A DNA stretch of 64,000 nucleotides from positions 395,510-459,509 of the forward strand of contig NZ_FOMA01000003.1 of NCBI RefSeq assembly GCF_900112495.1, given 5' to 3'. A program made the position numbers and the translations under genes. The notes below the pieces were generated by a model that saw only the letters and a program-made list of their open reading frames with translations, had not been told where the DNA came from and ran no database searches. This document shows positions 27,674 through 37,974 of this stretch, piece after piece (the first letter of the stretch is position 1; each line of letters starts with the position of its first letter). Origin of the DNA: Bacillus sp. OV322 (GTDB lineage: Bacteria > Bacillota > Bacilli > Bacillales > DSM-1321).

Positions 27674-27946
27674 ATGAACAAAACAGAATTAATTAACGCA
27701 GTTGCAGAAGCAGGAGAGCTTTCTAAGAAAGACGCTACGAAAGCTGTTGATGCTGTTTTTGATACAATCTTAGACGCTTTGAAAAGTGGAGATAAAGTTC
27801 AATTAATTGGTTTTGGCAACTTTGAAGTCCGTGAGCGTGCGGCTCGTAAAGGGCGCAACCCTCAAACTGGCGATGAAATCGAAATCGCTGCAAGCAAAGT
27901 GCCGGCATTTAAACCAGGTAAAGCACTTAAAGACGCTGTTAAGTAA
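27674..27946 (+). CDS. hbs: DNA-binding protein HU
   Basis: A 90-residue histone-like nucleoid protein that binds and bends DNA as a dimer. The sequence [20 protein letters not shown] and the DNA-binding arm [12 protein letters not shown] are diagnostic. GGAGGAGG precedes ATG 27674, as expected for a very abundant protein. It is preceded by a leader of some 300 bases, and a strong terminator follows. Confidence 0.97.
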   Translation: MNKTELINAVAEAGELSKKDATKAVDAVFDTILDALKSGDKVQLIGFGNFEVRERAARKGRNPQTGDEIEIAASKVPAFKPGKALKDAVK

Positions 27947-27973
27947 TTACATACTGACTGTTAGCGTTAAAGG

Positions 27974-28008
27974 AGGACCACGTGAAACAAAGCGTGGTCC
28001 TTTTTGCT
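27974..28008 (+). terminator. Intrinsic terminator after hbs
   Basis: AGGACCACG / CGTGGTCCT stem with TTTTT tail. Confidence 0.8.
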
Positions 28009-28182
28009 TCTTATTTTTAAAGTGTGATAAGATACATTACAGCTGGGATATTTGCTAAAATAGAGCATATGCCAAATTTTGCGGTAAATCGGAAATCCTA
28101 TTTCTGCCCCGAGAGTCAGAAGGGCAATCATGGATACGATTGTGATATACATAATGAATGATTGATTTTAGGAGGATGAACC

Positions 28183-28749
28183 ATGGCAAATGTAAACCAT
28201 GAAAAAATAGAAGAAGCAATTCGGATGATACTGGAAGCTGTCGGAGAAGACCCTGAGCGCGAAGGATTGCTTGATACACCGAAGCGGGTTGCAAGGATGT
28301 ACGAAGAAATTTTTTCAGGCCTGAACCAGGATCCAAAGGAGTACTTTCAAACAATATTCGGCGAGGACCATGAAGAGCTGGTGCTCGTGAAAGATATCCC
28401 GTTTTATTCTGTATGTGAACATCATCTTGTGCCTTTTTACGGTAATGCCCATGTGGCTTATATCCCTAAAAACGGCCGTGTTACTGGGTTAAGCAAGCTG
28501 GCGAGAGCAGTAGAGGCTGTGTCGAAAAGACCGCAGCTGCAGGAAAGGATTACTTCTACAGTAGCAGACTCCATCATGGAACAGCTGGAGCCGCATGGTG
28601 TAATGGTGGTTGTGGAAGCGGAGCACATGTGCATGACAATGCGCGGAGTCAAGAAACCTGGTGCAAAAACCGTTACTTCTGCAGTAAGGGGAGTATTTGC
28701 TGAAGATCACCGCACCAGATCTGAAGTGCTGTCATTCATCAAAAATTAA
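28183..28749 (+). CDS. folE: GTP cyclohydrolase I
   Basis: A 188-residue enzyme catalysing the first step of folate synthesis, GTP to dihydroneopterin triphosphate (called mtrA in B. subtilis). The zinc and active-site residues lie in [12 protein letters not shown] and [14 protein letters not shown]. Length and sequence are typical. AGGAGG precedes the ATG. mtrB follows after 32 bases, the conserved mtrAB operon. Confidence 0.96.
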   Translation: MANVNHEKIEEAIRMILEAVGEDPEREGLLDTPKRVARMYEEIFSGLNQDPKEYFQTIFGEDHEELVLVKDIPFYSVCEHHLVPFYGNAHVAYIPKNGRVTGLSKLARAVEAVSKRPQLQERITSTVADSIMEQLEPHGVMVVVEAEHMCMTMRGVKKPGAKTVTSAVRGVFAEDHRTRSEVLSFIKN

Positions 28750-28781
28750 CCGGTAATCCAAGTGAAAGGCGGCGGGGAATA

Positions 28782-29027
28782 GTGGAAGATAAAATCATGA
28801 ATGATTTTGTAGTAATAAAAGCGATAGAAGACAGCGTCAACGTCATTGGGCTTACACGGGGCACGGATACAAAATTTCATCACTCTGAAAAGCTCGACTC
28901 CGGGGAAGTGATGATAGCCCAATTCACTGAGCATACGTCTGCGATTAAAATAAGAGGACATGCTAAAATTTATACTCCATATGGAGAAATTGAAAGCGAG
29001 TCAAAAAAGAGTTCTTCTGACAAATAA
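28782..29027 (+). CDS. mtrB: trp RNA-binding attenuation protein TRAP
   Basis: An 81-residue subunit of the 11-mer ring that binds tryptophan and wraps trp leader RNA carrying (G/U)AG repeats, causing termination. The conserved [20 protein letters not shown] and [13 protein letters not shown] segments carry the RNA-contacting Lys and Arg residues and the Trp-binding loops. The GTG start is chosen since it gives the same number of residues before DFVVIK as in B. subtilis; an ATG five codons on is possible. No trp operon is found in the usual place downstream (see findings). Confidence 0.93.
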   Translation: MEDKIMNDFVVIKAIEDSVNVIGLTRGTDTKFHHSEKLDSGEVMIAQFTEHTSAIKIRGHAKIYTPYGEIESESKKSSSDK

Positions 29028-29166
29028 GGATGACCGGATATTATTCTCTTTTTGAAAAATATCCTGTCGCCTATCACATGGGAACTTGCTATAATGCCGT
29101 AATGCATACCGTTCAGTTGCTTTATTGCAAAAATAATGTGTTCAAAGTACCAACCTAATATTTTTA

Positions 29167-29175
29167 TGTTATAAT
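29167..29175 (+). promoter_or_regulatory. Extended -10 element before hepS
   Basis: TG-n-TATAAT at 29167-29175, 81 bases before the hepS start, with no clear -35. Confidence 0.4.
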
Positions 29176-29255
29176 GATGTGGGTTTTTTAAACGGCAAGA
29201 ACACTAAACTGAACAATAATTAAAATTATCTTACGGGGATGCAAGGTGATCTCAA

Positions 29256-30080
29256 TTGTTAAATATAAATAATCTTTTAACAAAATTAAAAGGAATGATT
29301 GAATCAAAGGCAAATCATCCATATCTGGCCGAGTTCCTGGATAAGCCCTTGATCGATGAAGATAAACTGCTGCTCTTATGGGGCCTATTCAATGAATTGG
29401 ATATGCCTGAAGAAGACAAAAACAGCAGCATCTTATCTGCCATGCTTATGCAGGTCGCTCTTGATACGCATGAGAACGTCACGAATTCTGTGGGAAGCGG
29501 CGAAAGCGGTAAAGTGCTCAGAACTCGGCAGCTGACTGTCCTGGCTGGTGACTTTTATAGCGGTTTATATTATCAGATCCTGGCAGATGAAGAAAACCTG
29601 CCGTTAATCCGCATATTGGCCAGCGCAACAAAGGATATGAACGAGCATAAAATCGCCTTATATCAAAAGACGATAGATGAAACGTCCGGCCTGCTGCATA
29701 GCCTGGGCGTAATCGAATCCTCTTTAATATATAAAACAGCCGATCTATATAAATTGCCTTTGTGGATGGAATTATCACGAAGCCTGCTATTATTGAACCG
29801 GCTTCAATCGGAAAAAGACAGGTTTTTAACTGGCGGGAAGTCACTTGCTATGGAAATTCTTGCGAAGATTTCCTTTTCCAATAAAGATAAATACAGCGAA
29901 TTGTCAAAAGAACAAAGAAAATTCCTGCTGAATAAAATGGACCACTGCATCATATATGCACAAAAGTCAGCCAAACAAGCAGCGGACAAGCTTTCTCCTG
30001 CTAGCCAGCTTAAAAAGAGAGTAAGTGCAATCCTTGAACAGACAGCCGTAGCAGCAAGTTCATTCGTGGAAGAGGGGTAA
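29256..30080 (+). CDS. hepS: Heptaprenyl diphosphate synthase component I
   Basis: A 274-residue small subunit of heptaprenyl diphosphate synthase, which works with HepT to make the C35 side chain of menaquinone-7. The subunit has no catalytic Asp motif; it fixes product length. It matches by position and by similarity of the central segments ([19 protein letters not shown]). It is slightly longer than B. subtilis HepS (251 aa) at the C-terminus. The start is TTG with AAGGTGA seven bases upstream. It is the first gene of hepS-menG-hepT. Confidence 0.88.
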   Translation: MLNINNLLTKLKGMIESKANHPYLAEFLDKPLIDEDKLLLLWGLFNELDMPEEDKNSSILSAMLMQVALDTHENVTNSVGSGESGKVLRTRQLTVLAGDFYSGLYYQILADEENLPLIRILASATKDMNEHKIALYQKTIDETSGLLHSLGVIESSLIYKTADLYKLPLWMELSRSLLLLNRLQSEKDRFLTGGKSLAMEILAKISFSNKDKYSELSKEQRKFLLNKMDHCIIYAQKSAKQAADKLSPASQLKKRVSAILEQTAVAASSFVEEG

Positions 30081-30085
30081 GCGAT

Positions 30086-30793
30086 TTGGAATCAAAAGAA
30101 GAAAGAGTCCATCATGTATTTGAAAAAATATATGGAAATTATGATGCGATGAATTCTGTCATCAGCTTTAAACAGCATATAAAATGGCGGAAAGCCACGA
30201 TGCAGGTAATGGATGTCAAGCCTGGATCAAAAGCTCTGGATGTCTGCTGCGGAACAGCTGATTGGACCATTGCGCTTGCTGAAAAAACAGGTCCGAAAGG
30301 CAGGGTCACTGGTCTTGACTTCAGCAAAAACATGCTGAAAATCGGTGAACAAAAGGTGAAGGACCTTAAATCGGACAACATTACTCTTATACATGGCAAC
30401 GCAATGGAACTGCCGTTTGAGGATAATAGTTTTGATTATGTGACAATTGGCTTCGGGCTTAGAAACGTTCCCGATTACATGACCGTGCTGAAGGAAATGT
30501 ACCGTGTCCTTAAACCCGGCGGAATGGCTGTATGCCTTGAAACGTCCCAGCCGACAATGGCTGGTTTCAAACAAATGTATTATTTCTATTTCCGTTTCAT
30601 TATGCCGCTTTTCGGAAAATTATTTGCTAAAAGTTTCAGCGAATATTCATGGCTTCAGGAGTCTGCCCGTGATTTTCCCGGCATGAAAGAATTGGAAGCA
30701 ATGTTTAAAAAAGCAGGCTTTGCCAATGTAAGTTATAAAGCCCATACCGGAGGAGTAGCTGCCTCGCATTTTGGATATAAAACTGATAAATAG
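30086..30793 (+). CDS. menG: Demethylmenaquinone methyltransferase
   Basis: A 235-residue SAM-dependent enzyme that performs the last step of menaquinone synthesis (called ubiE, menG or menH). Motif I is [20 protein letters not shown], and the UbiE signatures [10 protein letters not shown] near the start and RVLKPGG are present. It starts with TTG five bases after the hepS stop, within an operon that also makes the prenyl chain. Confidence 0.95.
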   Translation: MESKEERVHHVFEKIYGNYDAMNSVISFKQHIKWRKATMQVMDVKPGSKALDVCCGTADWTIALAEKTGPKGRVTGLDFSKNMLKIGEQKVKDLKSDNITLIHGNAMELPFEDNSFDYVTIGFGLRNVPDYMTVLKEMYRVLKPGGMAVCLETSQPTMAGFKQMYYFYFRFIMPLFGKLFAKSFSEYSWLQESARDFPGMKELEAMFKKAGFANVSYKAHTGGVAASHFGYKTDK

Positions 30794-30826
30794 TAGCAAA
30801 AGCATTTGCAAAGCTGGGTGGAGTTT

Positions 30827-31789
30827 ATGAAATTTAAAATGTTGTATTCTTTCTTGAATACGGATCTGCAATTAATTGAAAAAGAACTAGAGGCTGCCAT
30901 ACAGGCTGAATCTCCTGTTTTAACAGAAGCGTCTTTGCATTTGCTGCAATCAGGCGGGAAAAGGATTCGCCCAGTTTTTGTATTGCTGGCTGCACAGTTT
31001 GGGAACTATGATATTCATGTTGTAAAACATGTTGCTGTATCACTTGAACTCATTCATACTGCATCACTTGTGCATGATGATGTTGTGGATGATTCCGATT
31101 TGCGCAGAGGAGCTGCTACCATTAAATCGAAATGGGATAACCGAGTCGCTATGTATACAGGCGACTACATATTTGCCCGCTCGCTTGAAATGATGACGCA
31201 GATATCTAACCCGCTCGCTCATCAAATCCTTTCACATACCATGGTGGAGCTGTGTGTCGGAGAAATCGAGCAAATACAGCATAAATTTTACTTTGAACAA
31301 AACCTGCGGACTTATCTGAGAAGAATCCGCCGCAAGACGGCTCTTCTGATTGCTTCCAGCTGCCAGCTTGGGGCCTTGGCTGCGGGGGCAGATGAAGAAA
31401 TACATAAAAAATTATTCCGTTTCGGGTATTATGTCGGCATGTCCTATCAAATCACGGATGATATTCTTGACTTTACATCATCAGAGAAAGATCTCGGAAA
31501 GCCTGCAGGAAGTGACCTGATCCAGGGGAACATCACTCTTCCTGTTTTGATAGCCATGAAATCCCATGGTTTAAAGCCCTTGATAGAAACAGTCCATGAA
31601 GGAATGGACGCTGATAAAATGCCTGAAATCATCGATGCCATTAAGAAATCGGGTGCCATTGATGAAGCTTCAAAAATAAGCAGTTCCTATCTGGATAAAG
31701 CTTTTAGGGAGTTAGACGGACTACCCTCAATCAGGGCAAAAAGAGCACTATCCGAAATTGCCAAAAACATTGGCAAAAGAAAGTTTTAA
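30827..31789 (+). CDS. hepT: Heptaprenyl diphosphate synthase component II
   Basis: A 320-residue catalytic trans-prenyltransferase subunit, exactly the B. subtilis HepT length. The first Asp-rich motif is HDDVVDDSD and the second is ITDDILD, with GGKRIRP in the substrate region. ATG 30827 has GGGTGGAG upstream, better placed than the earlier in-frame ATG. With HepS it adds four isoprene units to farnesyl diphosphate. Confidence 0.95.
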   Translation: MKFKMLYSFLNTDLQLIEKELEAAIQAESPVLTEASLHLLQSGGKRIRPVFVLLAAQFGNYDIHVVKHVAVSLELIHTASLVHDDVVDDSDLRRGAATIKSKWDNRVAMYTGDYIFARSLEMMTQISNPLAHQILSHTMVELCVGEIEQIQHKFYFEQNLRTYLRRIRRKTALLIASSCQLGALAAGADEEIHKKLFRFGYYVGMSYQITDDILDFTSSEKDLGKPAGSDLIQGNITLPVLIAMKSHGLKPLIETVHEGMDADKMPEIIDAIKKSGAIDEASKISSSYLDKAFRELDGLPSIRAKRALSEIAKNIGKRKF

Positions 31790-31798
31790 GGGTATATA

Positions 31799-31827
31799 TT
31801 GCGTATTCCGATAAACCATGATAATAT
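31799..31827 (+). promoter_or_regulatory. SigA-type promoter of ndk
   Basis: TTGCGT, a 17-bp spacer and TAATAT, 57 bases before ndk. Confidence 0.5.
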
Positions 31828-31883
31828 TTCAACGACTGCCTGAAAAAGGCAAATCACTTAATACATAGTGGGAGTGGACAATT

Positions 31884-32330
31884 ATGGAAAAGACGTTTTT
31901 AATGGTCAAGCCTGATGGCGTACAACGTAACTTAATCGGTGAAATCGTATCAAGATTTGAGAAAAAAGGTTTCCACCTTGCAGGAGCAAAGCTTATGAGC
32001 ATTTCTCAGGAGCTTGCAGAAAAGCATTATGGTGAACATAAAGAACGTCCATTCTTCGGTGAACTAGTTAATTTCATCACTTCCGGCCCTGTATTTGCGA
32101 TGGTATGGGAAGGCGAAAATGTCATTGGCACTGCACGTCAAATGATGGGTGCTACAAATCCTAAGGATTCAGCTCCTGCCACAATCCGCGGCGATTTCGC
32201 AGTAACTGTAGGCAAGAATATTATTCACGGATCTGATTCTCCTGAAAGCGCTGTTCGTGAAATTGGCCTGTTCTTTAAAGAAGAAGAACTAGTAGAATAT
32301 TCAAAGCTGATTAACGAGTGGGTATACTGA
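31884..32330 (+). CDS. ndk: Nucleoside diphosphate kinase
   Basis: A 148-residue enzyme that balances NTP pools through a phospho-histidine. The catalytic H115 lies in [12 protein letters not shown], and [15 protein letters not shown] at the start is diagnostic. Length is normal. It stands after hepT as in B. subtilis, with its own promoter and a strong terminator. Confidence 0.97.
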   Translation: MEKTFLMVKPDGVQRNLIGEIVSRFEKKGFHLAGAKLMSISQELAEKHYGEHKERPFFGELVNFITSGPVFAMVWEGENVIGTARQMMGATNPKDSAPATIRGDFAVTVGKNIIHGSDSPESAVREIGLFFKEEELVEYSKLINEWVY

Positions 32331-32343
32331 AAATAGGTTTATC

Positions 32344-32385
32344 AAGGCCAGAACTTTAAAAAAGTTCTGGCCTTATTTTTTTAAA
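32344..32385 (+). terminator. Intrinsic terminator after ndk
   Basis: AAGGCCAGAACT / AGTTCTGGCCTT perfect 12-bp stem with T-rich tail. Confidence 0.9.
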
Positions 32386-32386
32386 G

Positions 32387-32578
32387 ACTCTTTTCTTAAA
32401 TATTGCTGTTTTTTAATATGTTCTGTGAAGTGTAAGGTGCGAGAGTGTGGGATTAGCCGGAAGGTGAGACTCCGCAGCATTGCTTGTGAGGCTCACCGCC
32501 CGCCCCGCGGGAAGCGAGCATCCTGGAGCGGAAATCAACCCCTTGTTCCATAGCAGCAAAGTTTACGAAAACAGCCTT
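32387..32578 (+). repeat. Intergenic palindromic repeat, near full length
   Basis: Blocks in order: left outer CTCTTTTCTTAAA and GTTCTGTGAAGTG; core GTAAGGTGCGAG; central hairpin GGTGAGACTCCGCAGCATTG...GAGGCTCACC; CCCGCCCCGCGGGAAGCGAG; CATCCTGGAGCGGAAATCAA; right outer AGCAAAGTTTACGAAAACAGCC. The left end of the core is deleted in this copy. It fills most of the ndk-cheR gap. Confidence 0.75.
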
Positions 32579-32643
32579 TTAAAATGAACAAAAATCAGCA
32601 GAAACATAAATTATGCGCCATTTGATCCGATATACCTATTTAG

Positions 32644-33447
<804 letters not shown>

Positions 33448-33501
33448 ATTGCTGTCTTTCAGAGATGGAAAAGTTTTTTTCGGCATTTTAATGATTTATA
33501 A

Positions 33502-33548
33502 TGAGGTTGTGTATCCTATTTGTGGATACTCAGCCTTTTTTTTATAGG
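33502..33548 (+). terminator. Intrinsic terminator after cheR
   Basis: GGTTGtGTATCC / GGATACtCAGCC stem followed by eight T residues. Confidence 0.75.
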
Positions 33549-33749
33549 GCTCTTTTCTTAAAGATTGTTGTTTTTTAATTGTTCTGTGAAGTGAACCTGT
33601 TGTTAAACCAGGTAGATTGGAGTGTAAGGTGCGACAGTGTGGGATTAGCGGGAAGGTGAGACCCCGCAAGCATTGCTTGTGAGGCTCACCGCCCGCCCCA
33701 CGGAAATCACCCCTTGTTCAGGTAGCAGCAATGTTTACGAAAACAGCCG
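33549..33749 (+). repeat. Intergenic palindromic repeat, near full length
   Basis: It is similar over most of its length to the copy at 32387-32578 only 1.2 kb away, including the unusual GTGTGGGATTAGC segment, so one may derive from the other. It lacks the AGCGAGCATCCTGGAGCGG block. The rest of the cheR-aroC gap (33750-33889) shows no gene. Confidence 0.75.
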
Positions 33750-33889
33750 CCCAATATTAGATTAGAGCATGAATAAGGATTAATTTTTAGATAACCGGAA
33801 GAATTTTTTAATGTATGGCAGGCCGTTTCATGATAAAATGTGTTATATTAGTACATACACGCTTTACAGCACAAAAGGAGTGAAGGGAA

Positions 33890-35062
33890 TTGAGATATTT
33901 AACAGCTGGAGAATCACATGGTCCGCAGCTTACTGCGATAATCGAAGGTTTGCCTGCAGGCATGCCGATTACAGAAGGAGATATTACAGAAGAACTGGCC
34001 AGGAGGCAAAAAGGACATGGCCGCGGACGCAGGATGCAAATTGAAAAAGACCAGGCCTTCATTGCTTCAGGCATACGGCATGGTTATACACTGGGCTCGC
34101 CGGTTGCCTTGGTTGTAGAGAATAAAGATTGGAAACACTGGACCAAAATTATGGGCAGTGAACCTATCAGTGAAGAAGAAGCAGAAGAAGTTAAACGAAA
34201 AATAACCAGGCCCCGTCCAGGGCATGCGGATTTAAACGGCGGAATTAAATACGGACACAGAGATTTGCGCAATGTACTTGAACGATCCTCAGCACGTGAA
34301 ACAACGGTAAGGGTTGCCGCAGGAGCAGTGGCGAAAAAGATGTTATCTTTGCTTGGTATTGAAATAGCTTCACAGGTTCTTGAGATTGGCGGCATAAAGG
34401 CGGAATCACTTCCATACAGCTCGCTGAAAGAACTGAAGGAAGCAACGGAAGCATCACCTGTCCGCTGCTTTGATAAAAGTGCAGAACAGAATATGATGGA
34501 TGCGATTGATGATGCCAAGAAAAATGGCGATTCCATTGGAGGAATTGTGGAAGTGATTGTGGAGGGAATGCCAGCTGGAGTCGGCAGTTATGTGCATTAT
34601 GACCGCAAGCTCGATGCCAGGCTTGCAGCAGCAATCATGAGTATTAATGCTTTCAAAGGCGCTGAGATAGGCATCGGGTTTGAAGCTGCCCATCGCTTTG
34701 GCAGTGAGGTGCATGATGAAATTGCGTGGGATCCAGAAAGAGGCTATTACAGGACTAGCAATCGCCTGGGTGGTTTTGAAGGCGGGATGACAACAGGCAT
34801 GCCAGTTGTCGTGCGCGGTGTAATGAAGCCGATCCCCACTTTATATAAGCCTTTAAAAAGCGTGGATATTGATTCCAAGGAAACATTCCAGGCAAGTGTT
34901 GAGAGAAGTGACAGCTGTGCTGTTCCTGCAGCAGCTGTTGTGGCTGAAGCAGTGGTGGCCTGGGAGCTTGCTGCTGCCATTGCCGAACAATTCCCTTCTG
35001 ATCAATTCGGACAGCTTGCAAGCTATCTGAAGGCATACAGAGAAGAAATTAAGGAGTTTTAA
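33890..35062 (+). CDS. aroC: Chorismate synthase
   Basis: A 390-residue FMN-dependent enzyme that makes chorismate from EPSP (aroF in B. subtilis naming). Family signatures are [18 protein letters not shown] near the start, GKYGHRD-type [20 protein letters not shown], and RPGHADLNG. The start is TTG ([11 protein letters not shown]) with AAGGAGTGAAGGG upstream. It opens the aroC-aroB-aroH cluster, with a three-base gap to aroB. Confidence 0.96.
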   Translation: MRYLTAGESHGPQLTAIIEGLPAGMPITEGDITEELARRQKGHGRGRRMQIEKDQAFIASGIRHGYTLGSPVALVVENKDWKHWTKIMGSEPISEEEAEEVKRKITRPRPGHADLNGGIKYGHRDLRNVLERSSARETTVRVAAGAVAKKMLSLLGIEIASQVLEIGGIKAESLPYSSLKELKEATEASPVRCFDKSAEQNMMDAIDDAKKNGDSIGGIVEVIVEGMPAGVGSYVHYDRKLDARLAAAIMSINAFKGAEIGIGFEAAHRFGSEVHDEIAWDPERGYYRTSNRLGGFEGGMTTGMPVVVRGVMKPIPTLYKPLKSVDIDSKETFQASVERSDSCAVPAAAVVAEAVVAWELAAAIAEQFPSDQFGQLASYLKAYREEIKEF

Positions 35063-35065
35063 TAC

Positions 35066-36154
35066 ATGGACAGGATTGATATCAAAACTTCGTCAAAAAA
35101 TTATCCTGTTTTTATCGGTGAAGGTGTTATTGCAAACCTGCCGGCATTTATTGAAGAACATGCGGCTTGGGCTAATAAGATTCTAATCATCACTGACGAA
35201 AAAGTGGCCGGACTTCATTTGGATAAGGTAAAAAGCACCCTATCCAATACAGGGAAAGACGTGCTGTCAATACTTGTACCGGAAGGGGAGTTTGCCAAAA
35301 CATTTGAAGTCTTTCTTGAGTGCCATACATTCGCGCTGGCAAATAACCTGAACAGAAAATCCCTCATCCTGGCTTTAGGCGGAGGTGCTGTTGGAGATTT
35401 GGCAGGGTTTGTGGCTTCAACCTATATGAGGGGTATTCCATTCATACAGCTTCCCACGACATTGCTTGCACATGATAGTGCAGTGGGAGGGAAGACTGCC
35501 ATCAACCATCCAGAGGGGAAAAATATGATAGGGACTTTTTATCAGCCTGAAGCTGTATTTTATGACCTTGATTTTTTAACCACACTCCCTCTAGGTGAGG
35601 TTAGGTCAGGTTTTGCAGAAGTGATCAAGCATGCATTGATAGCGGATGGCAGTTTTTATCACTGGCTGAAAGAGAATATCACGGATTTACGGTGCATGAG
35701 CAGCGAGCAATATCAGACAGTAATAAAAAAAGGAATAAATATCAAAGCGTCGATTGTTGGCCTTGATGAAAAGGAAACAGGAGTCCGGGCATATTTGAAC
35801 TTTGGGCATACACTTGGCCATGGGGTTGAAAAGCTGATGGGTTATGGAAACTTCACACACGGTGAATCAGTTTTGATTGGTATGGTTTTTGCCCTGTACC
35901 TCAGCAAAAAATATAAAAACCTGCAATTTGATGAATTGGAATTCCTGCGCTGGGTGAAGAAGCTTGGCTATCAGACTGAAGTACCGAAGCAGCTCGATAA
36001 AAAGCCTCTTGTGGAGTTAATGAAAAAAGATAAAAAAACCGTTACGGAAAATCTGACATTTGTGCTTTTAAACGAAATAGGTTCGCCGCTGCTCGCTGAT
36101 ATGCCGGCTTCAGTTATTTTGGCTGATTTAGATTCCATGTACACCAGCAAGTAA
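35066..36154 (+). CDS. aroB: 3-dehydroquinate synthase
   Basis: A 362-residue NAD- and metal-dependent enzyme, the second step of the shikimate pathway. It has GGGAVGDLAGFVASTYMRG (NAD), HDSAVGGKTAINHPEGKN (metal and substrate), and metal histidines in LNFGHTLGHGVE. AAGGAG overlaps the end of aroC, so translation is probably coupled. Confidence 0.96.
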   Translation: MDRIDIKTSSKNYPVFIGEGVIANLPAFIEEHAAWANKILIITDEKVAGLHLDKVKSTLSNTGKDVLSILVPEGEFAKTFEVFLECHTFALANNLNRKSLILALGGGAVGDLAGFVASTYMRGIPFIQLPTTLLAHDSAVGGKTAINHPEGKNMIGTFYQPEAVFYDLDFLTTLPLGEVRSGFAEVIKHALIADGSFYHWLKENITDLRCMSSEQYQTVIKKGINIKASIVGLDEKETGVRAYLNFGHTLGHGVEKLMGYGNFTHGESVLIGMVFALYLSKKYKNLQFDELEFLRWVKKLGYQTEVPKQLDKKPLVELMKKDKKTVTENLTFVLLNEIGSPLLADMPASVILADLDSMYTSK

Positions 36155-36171
36155 ACAAGGGAGGGTGAGAA

Positions 36172-36537
36172 ATGATTAGAGGAGTCAGAGGGGCAACAAC
36201 AGTAAATAAAGACACAGAAAAAGACGTTATCGAAGCATCAGAGAAATTACTGTCTGAAATGATTTCAGCGAATGGAATTGAACCAGACTTGGTAGCTTCT
36301 GTTTTCATTTCTGTCACAGAAGACATTTCATCCGCTTTTCCGGCAAAGGCTCTCCGGCAGGTGAAAGGATGGAAATACGTTCCTGTCATGTGCATGACAG
36401 AGATTCCTGTGACAGGATCCCTGCCTGCCTGCATAAGGATGATGGTGCACTGGAATACAGAAAAAAGTCAGCAGGATATTCAGCATATTTATCAGGAGAA
36501 AGCTGTGGCATTGCGTCCGGACTTAAAGGAAGCATAA
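36172..36537 (+). CDS. aroH: Chorismate mutase, AroH type
   Basis: A 121-residue monofunctional trimeric mutase converting chorismate to prephenate. The start MIRGVRGATTV with the active-site Arg, and the C-terminal RMMVHWNTEKSQQDIQHIY segment, are typical of the B. subtilis AroH fold; the family length is about 120-127. It is followed not by trpE, as in B. subtilis, but by a 177-bp gap and hisC. Confidence 0.94.
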   Translation: MIRGVRGATTVNKDTEKDVIEASEKLLSEMISANGIEPDLVASVFISVTEDISSAFPAKALRQVKGWKYVPVMCMTEIPVTGSLPACIRMMVHWNTEKSQQDIQHIYQEKAVALRPDLKEA

Positions 36538-36658
36538 TGTAATACTGCTCTAAACGTCTGACTGCAAAAAAATGAAATTTCCCGCTTGCTGCGGGAGGTA
36601 AAAGGGTGGCCTGACAAGAACTGTTTTTATAGGTACAAGCTAAACAGGCAGCATACTG

Positions 36659-36667
36659 TGATATAAT
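36659..36667 (+). promoter_or_regulatory. Extended -10 promoter before hisC
   Basis: TG-n-TATAAT directly upstream of hisC. The leader before it holds a CCCGC/GCGGG hairpin (about 36581-36595) and AAAGGGTGGC. An own promoter fits the loss of the upstream trp genes. Confidence 0.45.
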
Positions 36668-36714
36668 TTAATTATCTTTATCGCTTTAATGTGATGAAAA
36701 AAGGAGTGGTCATG

Positions 36715-37833
36715 ATGAAATGGAAAGAAGCCGTTCTTGCCTTAAAGCCTTATCAGCCTGGTAAATCAATTGAGGAAGTTAAGAGGCAATATAGCCTTGA
36801 CAAGATTACAAAGCTTGCATCAAATGAGAACCCTTTTGGAAGTTCCGCCAAAGTAAAGCAATATCTAGCTGAATTCAATGAATCTCTTGCGCTTTATCCG
36901 GATGGCTATGCCACACTGTTAAGAACAGCTGTTGCCCGGCATGCAGGAGTGAAGGAAACAGAATTGATTTTCGGGAATGGATCAGATGAGATCATTCAGA
37001 TGATTTCACGCAGCCTGCTTGCACCTGGTCTGAACACAGTCATGGCTGCGCCGACATTTCCCCAGTACCGCCATAATGCCGTTCTTGAGGGAGCCGAAAT
37101 CAGGGAAATTCCGCTGATCGGCGGGGCGCATGATTTAGAAAAAATGCTGTTATCCATTGATGAAAATACAGCAGTTCTATGGCTATGTTCACCAAACAAT
37201 CCTACTGGGATTTATATAAACGAGACAGATCTGCGGAATGTTCTGGATGCTGTTCCAAGCGATGTGCTCGTTGTTTTGGATGAAGCATATTTTGAGTATG
37301 CAGTTGCTGAGGACCTTCCTGATCCGTCAAATTGGATTAATGAATATCAAAATATCATCGTGCTGCGGACGTTCTCCAAGATTTATGGCTTGGCAAGCCT
37401 TAGAGTAGGATACGGAATGGCGAACGAAGATATCATTAAAAAACTGGAGCCTGCAAGAGAACCTTTCAACGTCAATACCCTTGGCCAAAGGGCTGCTATG
37501 ATTGCAGTGGAAGATCAGGAATTCGTTGAAACATGCAAGCGGGTGAACCGTGAAGGACTCGGACAGTACTATGCTTTCTGCGAAGAACAAAATCTTTTCT
37601 ATTACCCTTCACAAGGGAATTTCATATTAATAGATTTTAATAGAGATGCTGATGAAGTATTCCAGTTTTTGCTCGAGCGCGGATTTATCACGCGTTCCGG
37701 AAAAAATCTTGGCTTCCCTACAAGTCTCCGGATTACAATCGGATCGCATGAACAAAATGAAGAAATCATCCAAGTGATGAGAGAGTATGTAAAAGCTGCA
37801 AGCGAAAAAAATGCCGCTGACACAGTGTTATGA
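36715..37833 (+). CDS. hisC: Histidinol-phosphate / aromatic aminotransferase
   Basis: A 372-residue PLP enzyme. In Bacillus, HisC also transaminates phenylpyruvate and 4-hydroxyphenylpyruvate, which explains its place next to tyrA and aroA rather than in the his operon. Motifs: SNENPFGSS, LCSPNNPTG, DEAYFEY, and the PLP lysine K222 in RTFSKIYGLASLRVGYG. ATG 36715 is eight bases after AAGGAG; in-frame ATGs at 36712 and 36691-36694 are less well placed. Confidence 0.95.
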   Translation: MKWKEAVLALKPYQPGKSIEEVKRQYSLDKITKLASNENPFGSSAKVKQYLAEFNESLALYPDGYATLLRTAVARHAGVKETELIFGNGSDEIIQMISRSLLAPGLNTVMAAPTFPQYRHNAVLEGAEIREIPLIGGAHDLEKMLLSIDENTAVLWLCSPNNPTGIYINETDLRNVLDAVPSDVLVVLDEAYFEYAVAEDLPDPSNWINEYQNIIVLRTFSKIYGLASLRVGYGMANEDIIKKLEPAREPFNVNTLGQRAAMIAVEDQEFVETCKRVNREGLGQYYAFCEEQNLFYYPSQGNFILIDFNRDADEVFQFLLERGFITRSGKNLGFPTSLRITIGSHEQNEEIIQVMREYVKAASEKNAADTVL

Positions 37834-37974
37834 GTTATTGCCCAGCAGGTTAATTGTTAAGATCAAATAACCGGACTTAAACAATTGGCCTGCATTTAAT
37901 AAATGGCAGTTTTCCTGCATTTTTTGCTTATGCTGACACTGACCGGCAACATTAAAAAAAAGCGGGGGGAAAAC

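Noticed and set aside
33811..34044. 77-codon frame overlapping the aroC start
   Set aside because: Out of frame with the certain aroC coding sequence and without family resemblance.
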